A stretch of DNA of 64,000 bases from Pannonibacter sp. XCT-53 (GTDB taxonomy: Bacteria > Pseudomonadota > Alphaproteobacteria > Rhizobiales > Stappiaceae), in contig NZ_JAABLQ010000001.1 of NCBI RefSeq assembly GCF_009915765.1, positions 558,001-622,000 of the forward strand, in the 5' to 3' direction. Below, in pieces: positions 31,750 to 40,508 of this stretch. Within the stretch, counting starts at the first letter, position 1. Every line of letters starts with the position of its first letter. Below the pieces are notes generated by a model that was given only the letters and a program-made list of their open reading frames with translations, was not told the origin of the DNA and did no database searches. Position numbers and translations under genes: made by a program.

Positions 31750-32522
31750 CGCTCCGACTGCTTCCGATTGTCGGCATTGCAGCCAGCGCCCTGCTGGGGT
31801 TGAAGGTGCTCGGGCTCGTGCTCGGGCACCCGACCGATGTCTTGCCGATTCAGGAAGCACAGGCGCAATCGGCCCCGGCGGGCCAGACGCCGCCGCCGCC
31901 ACCGGCCACAGGTGCGCAGCCTCCCGCCCCAGGGACTGAGCCTGCCGCGCCTGCCGGCGAGGCCGGGCAGGCGGCCCCTGCCGCCGGCGAAGCCCCCGCC
32001 GAGGCCGCGCCCGCTGGCGATGCCGCCGCCAATGCCGAGCCGCCCATCCCGACCGAAATGGAGATCGGCGGGTCTGCCGCCGAGCGCGCGGTGCTCGAAA
32101 GCCTCGGACAGCGCCGGCGCGCGCTGCAGGACCAGGAAGGGCAGATCGACCTGCGCGAGAAGCTGCTGCAGGCAACGGAAGACCGGGTCCAGCAGCGCGT
32201 CGACGAGCTGAAGGCTCTGGAGCAGAAGATCCAGCAGGCCGTCGAGGAGAAGCGCAAGCAGGAAGAGAGCGAAGTCGCCGCCCTTGTGGTCATGTACGAG
32301 AACATGAAGCCGAAGGATGCGGCCCGCATTTTCGACCGGCTGGAGCTTGAAATCCTGCTCAAGGTCGTGCGGCAGATGAAGCCGCGCAAGATGGCTGACA
32401 TTCTGGCCAAGATGAACCCGGAAGCCGCCGAGAAGCTGACGGTGGCGATCGCCAGCGGCGATACCGGCCAGCAGGCCTCCGCCGACGCACCGGCGCAGCT
32501 GCCCAAGATCGGCGGAAACTGA
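31746..32522 (+). CDS. motE: MotE-like periplasmic chaperone (MgtE N-domain)
   Basis: A 258-residue protein starting at a TTG codon that overlaps the previous stop (TTGA). It has an N-terminal signal or anchor (RLLPIVGIAASALLGLKVLGLVLG), an Ala/Pro-rich linker to about residue 105, a coiled coil (LGQRRRALQDQEGQIDLREKLLQATEDRVQQRVDELKALEQKIQQAVEEKR) and a C-terminal MgtE-N-like part (ALVVMYENMKPKDAARIFDRLELEILLKVVRQMKPRKMADILAKMNPEAAEKLT). In Sinorhizobium MotE folds and stabilises MotC, a periplasmic motility protein. No motC is recognisable here, but the large exported TPR protein downstream could be its client. Confidence 0.8.
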   Translation: MTLRLLPIVGIAASALLGLKVLGLVLGHPTDVLPIQEAQAQSAPAGQTPPPPPATGAQPPAPGTEPAAPAGEAGQAAPAAGEAPAEAAPAGDAAANAEPPIPTEMEIGGSAAERAVLESLGQRRRALQDQEGQIDLREKLLQATEDRVQQRVDELKALEQKIQQAVEEKRKQEESEVAALVVMYENMKPKDAARIFDRLELEILLKVVRQMKPRKMADILAKMNPEAAEKLTVAIASGDTGQQASADAPAQLPKIGGN

Positions 32523-32584
32523 AATCAGGCCAGTTTAAGGGGTTCATGTAAGGCCGCGTTAAGGCCAGCGCCCTAGGGTTAGGC

Positions 32585-35500
32585 GTGACGCCGAGCGAGA
32601 GGATAACCCTGACTTTGTTGATGTTTGTGAGGCAAGCGTATGAGTTCGCCTCGTCCCGGGGCGCCGCAGCCGCCCGGCTTCTGCCGGGGAGGGCGCGGGC
32701 CCGGTTTGCCCGGCTGCTGGCGGCCGGCCTCGCGCTCCAGATCCTTCTCGTTCCGCTCTGCCTGTCGCTTGCCCTGCGGACCGCGCAGGCCGAGAACCTT
32801 GCCATCGTCGAGCTGCAGGCCAAGGCCGAGGAAGGCTATGGCCGTCTCATCCTGACCTTCAAGGACAAGACGCTGCTGCCGCATTACGATGCGACGGTTA
32901 CCAGCGGCGTCCTGCGCATCGCCTTTGAAGAGCCGATCGCCATCAGCGTTGACGATGTTCCCCTGCAGCTGCGCGACTACATCGCCGTTGCCCGGCGCGA
33001 CCCGGATGGCACGGCGATCCGCTTTGCGCTCAAGGACAAGTTCCGCATCAACACGCTGGAGGCCGGCGAGAAGCTGTTCGTCGACATCCTTCCTGCCAAC
33101 TGGCAGGGTCTGCCCCCGGGGCTGCCCGATGATGTCGTGCGCGAGCTTGCCCGCCGTGCCGAGGAGGCGATGCGCCAGGTGCGCGCGCTGGAACAGGCCC
33201 GGCTGAAGGCGGAGGAGGGGCCGCGTGTGGACCTGCGCATCGGCGAGCACCCGACCTTCACCCGGCTTGTGTTCGACTGGACCGTGCAGTTCGACACCTC
33301 CTTCGTCCGCGAGGACGACATCGTGCGGGTGACCTTCAACCAGGCCGCCCAGCTCGACGTCAGCCGCTTGCGCGCCAACCTGCCGCCCGGCGTGGTCGAT
33401 GCGACCTCGTTCCTCGATGGTGGCAAGCTGAAGTTCCTGATGCGCATCGACCCGACGGTCGACATCCGCGCCTTCCGGGAAGAACAGACCTATGTCATCG
33501 ACATCACGCCGACCGAGAGCCGCGCGACCGATCCGGTCAATGCCGCAATCGGCGAGGCGTTGAACGGTCGCCCGCAAGGGGCTCAGCAGCTGATCGTTGC
33601 CCCGGCGACGCGGCGCGAGGACCAGCCGCCGGCGCCGGTCGATCCGGCCGCCGCTGCTCCTGCAGCTCCCGCGCCTGCGCCCGGCGGTGGCCCGCCGGGT
33701 GGAACCTTCGGCCAGCCCGAGACCGCGCCGCGCCCCGGCGCCGAAGGGCCGCAGGTCGAACCGCTTCCCGTTCTGGCTGATGCCGGGCCTGTCGCAGGTC
33801 CGGCCTTTGCGCTTCCGCGCGCCAAGCCCGGAACGAGCACGCCCGCGCCGGTGCAGATGGCCGCCGGCACCGTGCTTCCCGAGGGCGGCGACCCCTCGAC
33901 GGTCGGTTCGGTGGCCTTCATGCCCCCGGGCGCCGAGGCTCAGCCGGCGATCCAGGTGGCCGAGACTGCCACCGGCACGCCGGCCCGCGAGCCGCGCGTG
34001 CTTGGCGCCCAGAAGGACTTCGGCGACCGCATCATCAATGCCATTCCGCTGGATCCGATGCCGTTTTCCGGATCGCCGAGCGTGCAGGCAAGCGATCAGG
34101 GCGAGCCGCAGCCGCGCGTGCTGCAGGGCGTCGAGATCCCGCAGGCGATTGACCTGCGGCAGGCCGGGCCGTCTCCCAGCCAGGATCCCTGGCGCGCGCA
34201 GGGCGGAGCGCCGACCCCGGAGCCGCGCTCCGTGCTGCCGACCCCCGAGCCTTCGCCGGAAAGCCTGCCGGTCGATGCGGCCAACGAGGTACGAAACTTC
34301 GTTGCCGCCGAGGCACGGCGCATCGGCAACACGGTGCGCGTGGTCTTCCCGTTCCGCGAGCCCGTTGCCACCGCGGTGTTCCGCCGCAACGATTCGATCT
34401 GGATGCTGTTCGACACCACCGCGACCATCGACATCCGGGCGATCCGCTCGGCGCTGGCCGATGTGGCCACCGGCATCGAGATGAAGGAGTTCCCGGACCA
34501 TCAGGCGCTCAGGGTCGATGTAGTCTCCTCGGCGCTGGCGACCGTGGGGGCGGATGGCAACGCCTGGAACCTGGTTGTGGGCGACATGATTGTCGAACCG
34601 ACCCGTCCGCTGGCCATCGAACGCAACGTGCGCTCCGACGGTGGCAGCGTGCTGCGCATTCCCTTCCAGCAGCCGCAGAAAATCCGGACGCTGACCGATC
34701 CCTTTGTCGGGGACCAGATCGTGGTGGTGACCGGCTTCGGTCCGGCGCGCGGCCTGCTCAAGCCGCAGAAGTTCGTCGACCTGGAGACATTGGCCTCGGC
34801 GCATGGCGTGGCCGTCGTGCCGCAGACCGACGGGTTCAAGCCGGAGCTGGCCGGTGACGACATCATTCTCCAGCGCGAACAGGGGCTGACCCTGTCGAAC
34901 GGCAACCAGCGCGGCTCGCGCGTCCTCAACACGATCGTCGATCCGAACCAGCCGAACTACGTGGACTTCACCAGCCTCACCACCAAGGACGAGGAGGAGT
35001 TCATGAAACGGCGCATGGAGCTGGAAACGGCCCTGACCAACGCGCCGGAGGAGCGCCGCCGGGCGCCGCGCATGGATCTGGCCCGGTTCTTCCTCGCGCA
35101 TCTCCTGCCCTACGAAGCGCTCGGCATGATGCAACTGGCCCTTGAGGAGGATCCGGCTCTTGCGGAGGAGAGCGCGTTCAACCTGATGATGGGCGCGGCC
35201 CAGACCCTGGCCGCGCGTCCTGATCAGGCCTATCCGCATCTCAACCGGCCGGACCTGAAGAACAGCCCCGATGCGGCGGTGTGGCAGACCATCGTCGAGG
35301 TGGCGCTCGGCAACTGGCCGGGTGCCCGCATTTCCATGCCACGTGGCCGGGCCGTGATCGGCAACTATCCCGTCAGCATCCAGGCGGAGTTCAACATTGC
35401 CGCCGCACAGGCAATGGTGGAGCTGAACGACTTCGGCATGGCCAATGCCATTCTCGCGGAAATCGAGCCGAGCCTGATCTCGCCGGTCCAGGCGGCCCGT

Positions 35501-36691
35501 TACGACCTGCTGCGTGGCCGGGTTGCCGACGCATCCGGCCGGTCGCTCGAGGCGCTGACGGCGTTCGATCTGGTGGCCCGCACCGACGACCGGCCGCGGG
35601 CGGCGGAGGCGACCTACCGGGCGCTGCGCATCCGCCACCGGGACGGCGAGCTGACGACCGAGCAGACCGTGGACGAGCTGGCGACGCTGGCAACCTGGTG
35701 GCGCGGCGACGAGGTGGAACTGAGGACACTGCGCTTCCTCGCCCAGCTCCAGGCCGAGCGCGGCAATTACCGCGAGGCCTTCGAGGCGATGAAGCTGGCG
35801 GTCCAGTCGGATTCCGAATCCGAGACCACGCGCCTGCTGCAGGAAGAGATGAACGCGCTCTTCGCCAACCTGTTCCTGAACGGCAAGGCGAACGAGATGC
35901 CCGCCGTCAAGGCGCTGGCCCTGTTCTATGACTTCCGCGAAATGACGCCGCCCGGACGGCAGGGCGACGAGATGGTGCGCGGCCTTGCCAAGCGTCTCGT
36001 GGAGGTGGAGCTTCTTGATCAGGCTGCCGAACTGCTGCAGCACCAGGTGGACAACCGGCTGAAGGGGGCCGCGCGATCGCAGATCGCTGCCGATCTCGCC
36101 GCCATCTATCTGATGGACCGCAAGCCGGAGCGGGCACTGGCGGTGCTGAACCGGACCCGCCAGGCGAACCTGCCTTCGACCCTCGACCGCCAGCGCAACA
36201 TCGTCGAGGCGCGGGCGCTCACGGAAAGCGGACGTCCGGATCTGGCGCTGGAACTGGTGCGCAACATGCGGGGCGCGGAAGTGGACCGGCTGCGCGCCGA
36301 CACCTTCTGGGCGGCGCAGAGCTGGCGCGAGGCGGGGGACCAGCTCGAGGCCATGTATGGCTCGCGCTGGTCGGACAACATTCCGCTGGAACAGATCGAG
36401 CGCAACGACATCCTCAAGGCGGGGATCGCCTACTCGCTGGCCGGCGACCAGCTCAGCCTCGACCGTCTGCGGACGAAGTACCTCCCGAAGATGTCGGACA
36501 GCCCGGAAGCCTTTGCTTTCGACGTGGTCACGCGTCCGATCGAGGCACAGGGCGTGGAGTTTCTGGAGGTCGCGCGCGGCCTGGCCGCCATCGACACGCT
36601 CAGCACCTTCATGGAAGAGTATCGCCGCCAGTACATGAGCCCGGAGCCGGGCGGCGAGTCCATGGCCAACGCCCAGACCGGCAACGGCTGA
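32585..36691 (+). CDS. Giant exported TPR protein in the flagellar operon, function unknown
   Basis: A 1368-residue protein with a GTG start (GGTTAGGC upstream; an ATG at 32621 is an alternative). Signal peptide at about 43-69 (RLLAAGLALQILLVPLCLSLALRTAQA). The N-terminal half has three regions resembling AMIN-type beta domains: about 72-150 (GYGRLILTFKDKTLLPHYDA...), about 213-295 (FTRLVFDWTVQFDTSFVRED...) and about 575-670 (IGNTVRVVFPFREPVATAVF...), separated by a Pro/Ala-rich linker (about 320-570). The C-terminal half is helical with TPR-like repeats (for example RPDLALELVRNMRGAEVDRLRADTFWAAQSWREAGDQLEAMYG). Positioned 62 bp after motE, it is probably a periplasmic motility scaffold. Long and unfamiliar. 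Confidence 0.75.
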   Translation: MTPSERITLTLLMFVRQAYEFASSRGAAAARLLPGRARARFARLLAAGLALQILLVPLCLSLALRTAQAENLAIVELQAKAEEGYGRLILTFKDKTLLPHYDATVTSGVLRIAFEEPIAISVDDVPLQLRDYIAVARRDPDGTAIRFALKDKFRINTLEAGEKLFVDILPANWQGLPPGLPDDVVRELARRAEEAMRQVRALEQARLKAEEGPRVDLRIGEHPTFTRLVFDWTVQFDTSFVREDDIVRVTFNQAAQLDVSRLRANLPPGVVDATSFLDGGKLKFLMRIDPTVDIRAFREEQTYVIDITPTESRATDPVNAAIGEALNGRPQGAQQLIVAPATRREDQPPAPVDPAAAAPAAPAPAPGGGPPGGTFGQPETAPRPGAEGPQVEPLPVLADAGPVAGPAFALPRAKPGTSTPAPVQMAAGTVLPEGGDPSTVGSVAFMPPGAEAQPAIQVAETATGTPAREPRVLGAQKDFGDRIINAIPLDPMPFSGSPSVQASDQGEPQPRVLQGVEIPQAIDLRQAGPSPSQDPWRAQGGAPTPEPRSVLPTPEPSPESLPVDAANEVRNFVAAEARRIGNTVRVVFPFREPVATAVFRRNDSIWMLFDTTATIDIRAIRSALADVATGIEMKEFPDHQALRVDVVSSALATVGADGNAWNLVVGDMIVEPTRPLAIERNVRSDGGSVLRIPFQQPQKIRTLTDPFVGDQIVVVTGFGPARGLLKPQKFVDLETLASAHGVAVVPQTDGFKPELAGDDIILQREQGLTLSNGNQRGSRVLNTIVDPNQPNYVDFTSLTTKDEEEFMKRRMELETALTNAPEERRRAPRMDLARFFLAHLLPYEALGMMQLALEEDPALAEESAFNLMMGAAQTLAARPDQAYPHLNRPDLKNSPDAAVWQTIVEVALGNWPGARISMPRGRAVIGNYPVSIQAEFNIAAAQAMVELNDFGMANAILAEIEPSLISPVQAARYDLLRGRVADASGRSLEALTAFDLVARTDDRPRAAEATYRALRIRHRDGELTTEQTVDELATLATWWRGDEVELRTLRFLAQLQAERGNYREAFEAMKLAVQSDSESETTRLLQEEMNALFANLFLNGKANEMPAVKALALFYDFREMTPPGRQGDEMVRGLAKRLVEVELLDQAAELLQHQVDNRLKGAARSQIAADLAAIYLMDRKPERALAVLNRTRQANLPSTLDRQRNIVEARALTESGRPDLALELVRNMRGAEVDRLRADTFWAAQSWREAGDQLEAMYGSRWSDNIPLEQIERNDILKAGIAYSLAGDQLSLDRLRTKYLPKMSDSPEAFAFDVVTRPIEAQGVEFLEVARGLAAIDTLSTFMEEYRRQYMSPEPGGESMANAQTGNG

Positions 36692-36778
36692 CCGGTCACT
36701 GAACCGAAGCCCGGACAGGCAAGCGGATGCAGAGGCGCCGTCGCCGCGTCCGGACAGGCCGGGCGGCGGCGGCGGAAG

Positions 36779-37576
36779 CTATCCCCCGGTTCCGAAACTT
36801 CGGACCAGACTGCCGGCGACCAGGGCCCATCCGTCCACCAGCACGAAGAAGATCAGCTTGAACGGCAGCGAGATCACCACGGGCGGAAGCATCATCATGC
36901 CCATCGACATCAGGATCGAGGCGATCACGAGGTCGATGATCAGGAAGGGCAGGTAGAGCAGGAAGCCGATCTCGAAGGCCCGACGCAGCTCGCTGATCAT
37001 GAAGGCCGGGATCAGCACATGCAGCGAGAGTTCCTCGGGCGTCTCCGGCGCCGGCTGGCCCGACAGCTCCTGAAACAGCATCAGGTCCTTCTCGCGCACC
37101 TGGGAGCGCATGAAGACATGGAACGGTTCGGACGCGCGCTCGAAGGCCTGATCAAACTCGATGGAGCCTTCCACCAGCGGCCGGACGCCTTCGTTGTAGG
37201 CCACCTGGATGGTCGGTGCCATGACGAAGGCGGTGAGGAACATCGCCAGCGAGATCATCACCGAATTGGGCGGTGCCGTCTGCAGGCCGATGGCCGAGCG
37301 CAGCAGCGACAGCACGACGACGATGCGGGTGAAGCTCGTCACCATGATCAGGATCGAGGGCGCAAGGCTCAGGACCGTCAGCAACGCGACGAGCTGGACC
37401 GCCCGCTCCGTGACGGTCGTGCCTTCACCGAACCCGATGGTGATCTGCTGGGCCTCGGCTCCACCGAGCCCGAGCAGGAAAACCGCGAGGCCTGTCAGGG
37501 CCAGGCGGACAGGGGGGACAGCTCCGCGCCAGAGGCTTCTGCCAGCCGGCGCGGCGCTGACGGTCCGCGCCGTCAT
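36779..37576 (-). CDS. fliP: Flagellar export apparatus protein FliP
   Basis: A 265-residue core export-gate protein with a cleavable signal peptide (about residues 20-42, ending GGAEAQQ) and four membrane helices. Family signatures: LAPSILIMVTSFTRIVVVLSLLRSAIGLQTAPPNSVMISLAMFLTAFVMAP and the C-terminal MISELRRAFEIGFLLYLPFLIIDLVIASILMSMGMMMLPPVVISLPFKLIFFVLVDGW. Forms the FliPQR pore; fliQ and fliR are 4 kb away on the other strand. Start overlaps the fliO stop by 4 bp. Confidence 0.97.
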   Translation of the reverse strand: MTARTVSAAPAGRSLWRGAVPPVRLALTGLAVFLLGLGGAEAQQITIGFGEGTTVTERAVQLVALLTVLSLAPSILIMVTSFTRIVVVLSLLRSAIGLQTAPPNSVMISLAMFLTAFVMAPTIQVAYNEGVRPLVEGSIEFDQAFERASEPFHVFMRSQVREKDLMLFQELSGQPAPETPEELSLHVLIPAFMISELRRAFEIGFLLYLPFLIIDLVIASILMSMGMMMLPPVVISLPFKLIFFVLVDGWALVAGSLVRSFGTGG

Positions 37577-39660
37577 TTCCGTCCTTGCACGCCGATCTCG
37601 GAGAGAAGGCGCGCCATCTCTTCCTCGATCGCGTTGACGCCGGCCTCGTCGCGGTTCGCCGGAGCCGGGCTGACCTCCACGGCCGGCGCCCGGCCCGGGG
37701 CCTGCAGCGGCGCCACATCGGGCGCCGCGCTTTCGCCCGCAGGCTGGCTCACGGCCGCGACCAGATCCGCCGGGCTGAGCCGGATCTCCGGGATCACCTG
37801 CGCGGCCGGTGTCGGCTGGGCCGCCACCGGAACGACGGGCGGGGTCTGGGTCTGCGCCAGCGGCTGGGCCACCGGTTCCGCATCGAGCGGCGGCGCGACG
37901 GTCAGCTCGGCCAGCGTCGCGGCCTCGGCCACCGACTGTGTCGCGGCTGCGCGCGGTTCGGGACGCAGCACGTCAAAGATGTCATCACTGGCGCCATCGT
38001 TGCCCACCTCCGCCTCGACCCCGGTCGCAGCTGCGGCGGCGGCCGGTGCGGCAGCGCCGAGCGGCGTCAGCCGGACCTCGGACGAGATCGCCGGCGCGGC
38101 GGGAGTTGCCTGCACCTGGGCCGGAGACTGTGCCAATGTCTCTGTCGATGACTGGGCTTGAGACTGGACCTGTGCCGGGCCGACCGGAGCGGCGACGCTG
38201 GTCGACGCCGGTGCCGGCGGTGTCAGGCGGACCTCGCCGATCGCGGCGGGACGCGCCTGGGGCGGCGTCTGGAGCGACACGGCAGGCGCGGCTGCAACCG
38301 GCTCGACGGTCTGCCCGGCCTGGGCCGCGCTGTCGGCTCCGACCTGCGGACGCGGCTGGGCCGGGAAGCCGGCAAATCCGCGCACGGTCGGGGCAGAGGT
38401 CTGCACGGATGCAGCCTGCGGCTGCGGCTGTGTGACCTGGGCGGCAGCCTGCGGCTGCGGCTGTGCGGCCTGGGCGGCAGCCTGCGGCTGCGCCGGGCTC
38501 CGGACGTCCGGAGCCTGCGCCTGTGGCGCTGCTGCATCCGCAGCCTTCACCTCAGCGCCGGCGCTGGTGTCGGCCGGCGCGGACTGTGCGGCAAGCGCAT
38601 TCGGGTAGGCCGTGCGGGCGCGGGCGGCAGGACCGGAGGAGGGCGGCGTCAGCTGACGCTTGACCTCCGGCTCCTGCACCGGGGCGGTGCGCTCGCTCGA
38701 CCGCGAGAGGCTGCGCGCGAGATCGGCGACGGCCGCGCCGGCCGCCGCCACGGACGAGCCTGCCTTCGACGTGAGGCTGGATGCTGCGGCGGCGAGGCCT
38801 TCCGTCGCCCGGACGGCCGCACGGGATGTTTCCTGCTGCGACTGGACCTGTGGCTGGGCCTGGGACTGGGCTTGCGACGGGGCCATGGCGGCTGCCTGGG
38901 GCGCTGCGACCGATGGGGCACTCGCCGGGCGCGGCGCGGGCTGCGGTGCCCCCTGCGGGTCCGGGGCAACCCGGCGCAGCGGTTCGGTCAGGGCCGCGAT
39001 GCGCGGGCGCAGGGACTTGACGTTGTCCGCGCTGTCCGGGTCCTGCGGCGCCTCCTCGATGCGCGGGGTCGTGCTGCGTCCGCGCAGCGCGGCAAGCGCG
39101 GCTTCCTGCGGGCTCTGGCGCAGCGAGGACGCGCGTGCAGCCGGGGCGGGCGCGACCGGCGCCACGGGCTCGACCGGCTGCGGCGCACTCATCTGCGGCT
39201 GCGGCGGCAACCCGGCGGCCGCAGCGACCGGCTGCGGTGCAACCGGCTGCGGCGCCCAGCCCTGCTGGGCCGCGTAGGGATCACTCTCGCCCTCGTAGGG
39301 CGGCGTGCCGTACTGCGGTCCGACCTGGGCCTGACGCGGATAGCTTGCCGAGACCGGCGTGCCCCGGACGATCGCCTGTTCGACCACGACATCGGTCGGG
39401 CCGCCGACGAGGATCAGGTGCTCGACGTTGTCACGGCGCACCAGCAGCAGGCGACGGCGCGTGTCGATGTGCATCGCGTCCATGACGGCGATGCGCGGCT
39501 GCCGGTTGCGTCCGGTGGCAATCCGGTTCCCGGTCAGCTGACGCAGGACAAAAAGCACGAGGCCGATGAGACCGAACACAATGGCAAGGGCGATGATGAA
39601 GGACATCGCCTTCGCGATTCCTTCGCCCACGCCAAATGTTTCCGCGATCCATTCGTACAT
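37573..39660 (-). CDS. fliO: FliO-like protein with a very long low-complexity tail
   Basis: A 695-residue protein. Residues 1-100 are FliO: a membrane helix (about 18-41, AMSFIIALAIVFGLIGLVLFVL) and FVLRQLTGNRIATGRNRQPRIAVMDAMHIDTRRRLLLVRRDNVEHLILVGGPTDVVVEQAIVRG, the conserved cytoplasmic part that assists FliP assembly. The remaining 590 residues are Ala/Pro/Gln/Val-rich, with repeated runs such as QPQAAAQV, and end in a short helix (NAIEEEMARLLSEIGVQ). Typical FliO is 100-200 residues. Start at 39660 follows GAGGTTCGC. Coupled to fliP. Confidence 0.9.
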   Translation of the reverse strand: MYEWIAETFGVGEGIAKAMSFIIALAIVFGLIGLVLFVLRQLTGNRIATGRNRQPRIAVMDAMHIDTRRRLLLVRRDNVEHLILVGGPTDVVVEQAIVRGTPVSASYPRQAQVGPQYGTPPYEGESDPYAAQQGWAPQPVAPQPVAAAAGLPPQPQMSAPQPVEPVAPVAPAPAARASSLRQSPQEAALAALRGRSTTPRIEEAPQDPDSADNVKSLRPRIAALTEPLRRVAPDPQGAPQPAPRPASAPSVAAPQAAAMAPSQAQSQAQPQVQSQQETSRAAVRATEGLAAAASSLTSKAGSSVAAAGAAVADLARSLSRSSERTAPVQEPEVKRQLTPPSSGPAARARTAYPNALAAQSAPADTSAGAEVKAADAAAPQAQAPDVRSPAQPQAAAQAAQPQPQAAAQVTQPQPQAASVQTSAPTVRGFAGFPAQPRPQVGADSAAQAGQTVEPVAAAPAVSLQTPPQARPAAIGEVRLTPPAPASTSVAAPVGPAQVQSQAQSSTETLAQSPAQVQATPAAPAISSEVRLTPLGAAAPAAAAAATGVEAEVGNDGASDDIFDVLRPEPRAAATQSVAEAATLAELTVAPPLDAEPVAQPLAQTQTPPVVPVAAQPTPAAQVIPEIRLSPADLVAAVSQPAGESAAPDVAPLQAPGRAPAVEVSPAPANRDEAGVNAIEEEMARLLSEIGVQGRK

Positions 39661-39922
39661 GCGAACCTCTTCAAGCCGTTCTGGGCCTTCGGTTTTCTGG
39701 CGACTGTCACCGGTTTCCACCGGCTGGATGCCGCAACGGGTGCAGTGCAGATACCATCTGAAGCCGGTCAGGTATACTGTTGCTTCGCTGCGCGGAGCTT
39801 GCGCTCCGGGCGGCCGGAGCGACCCGCCGGTGCACCCGGCACCGTGAGCCGATGTCCCTGACCGCCGTCGACCGGACCTGCAGCGTGATTCTGTCCGGCT
39901 GTTAGCAAAGGTTAACACCGTG

Positions 39923-39937
39923 CGGCAAAAATTGCCG
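39923..39937. promoter_or_regulatory. FlbD ftr-like palindrome upstream of flgB
   Basis: Perfect CGGCA-N5-TGCCG (central AAAAT), 158 bp before flgB and 263 bp before fliO. No sigma-54 promoter is associated with it on either strand. Confidence 0.55.
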
Positions 39938-40030
39938 GGTCCGGACCTGCCGACAGGGTCGAATTTGCCGCAGAAATCCATGATTTCCACTGAAATGCGG
40001 CGGATGTTGGAAAATGCAATATGCAGTCGA

Positions 40031-40046
40031 TTAACCATTCGTTAAC
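40031..40046. promoter_or_regulatory. CtrA box of the flgB operon
   Basis: TTAA-CCATTCG-TTAA-C is an exact match to TTAA-N7-TTAA-C, 49 bp upstream of the flgB start. It is the best CtrA site in the window and lies before an early (class II) operon, as in Caulobacter. Confidence 0.75.
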
Positions 40047-40054
40047 GATTTGAC

Positions 40055-40069
40055 CGGCAACACTTGCCT
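40055..40069. promoter_or_regulatory. Near-match ftr element overlapping the flgB promoter
   Basis: CGGCA-ACACT-TGCCT, one mismatch from CGGCA-N5-TGCCG, 8 bp downstream of the CtrA box. In Caulobacter FlbD represses an early CtrA-dependent promoter from such a position, so a repressor role is likely. Confidence 0.45.
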
Positions 40070-40094
40070 AATCCGTTAACAAATGGTGACTCGC

Positions 40095-40496
40095 ATGGCC
40101 TTGTCGGACCTCTCCATGTTCCGGGCGCTGAAGTCAAAGATGCACTGGCACCAGTCGCGCCAGAGCGTCCTGTCTGAAAACGTCGCCAATGCGGACACCC
40201 CCGGTTACCGGGCGAAGGACATGAAGGCCTTCGATCTCGACAAGCTGGAGAGCACCGGAAGCGAGGGGCTCTCGACGGCCAGGACGCAGGCCAGCCACCT
40301 GCAGGGCTTCATGTCGGCGTCGTCGAACCGGGAAACGCGCATCGAGACCTTCGAGATCACGCCCGACGGAAACAGCGTGTCGCTCGAAGAGCAGATGATG
40401 ATGGTGACGGCCAACCAGATGGACTACCAGGCCGTGACCACCCTCTACACCAAGAGCATCGGGCTCATCCGCACCGCCCTCGGCAAGACGGCGTAA
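40095..40496 (+). CDS. flgB: Proximal rod protein FlgB
   Basis: A 133-residue rod protein: MALSDLSMFRALKSKMHWHQSRQSVLSENVANADTPGYRAKDMKAFD at the N-terminus and QMMMVTANQMDYQAVTTLYTKSIGLIRTALGK at the C-terminus. GGTGA lies 7 nt before the start; an ATG at 40083 would add four residues. First gene of flgB-flgC-fliE-fliQ-fliR-flhB, controlled by a CtrA box. Confidence 0.95.
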   Translation: MALSDLSMFRALKSKMHWHQSRQSVLSENVANADTPGYRAKDMKAFDLDKLESTGSEGLSTARTQASHLQGFMSASSNRETRIETFEITPDGNSVSLEEQMMMVTANQMDYQAVTTLYTKSIGLIRTALGKTA

Positions 40497-40508
40497 GGGA
40501 GGCATGCC

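Larger units (their letters stand above)
39661..40094. promoter_or_regulatory. Divergent control region fliO-fliP / flgB
   Basis: A 434 bp region between the leftward fliO-fliP unit and the rightward flgB operon. It contains the ftr-like site at 39923-39937, the CtrA box at 40031-40046, a near-match ftr at 40055-40069 and several isolated TTAAC half-sites (39912, 40076). No gene is seen and no sigma-54 promoter was found on either strand. Confidence 0.6.

Noticed and set aside
32579..36043. 1154-codon open frame antisense to the TPR gene
   Set aside because: High GC suppresses stops in the antisense frame. The sense strand has a signal peptide, operon context and protein-like composition.
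40055..40069. Possible sigma-54 promoter in CCGGCAACACTTGCC before flgB
   Set aside because: GG and GC are 10 bp apart, not 12. The sequence fits the ftr-like palindrome better.
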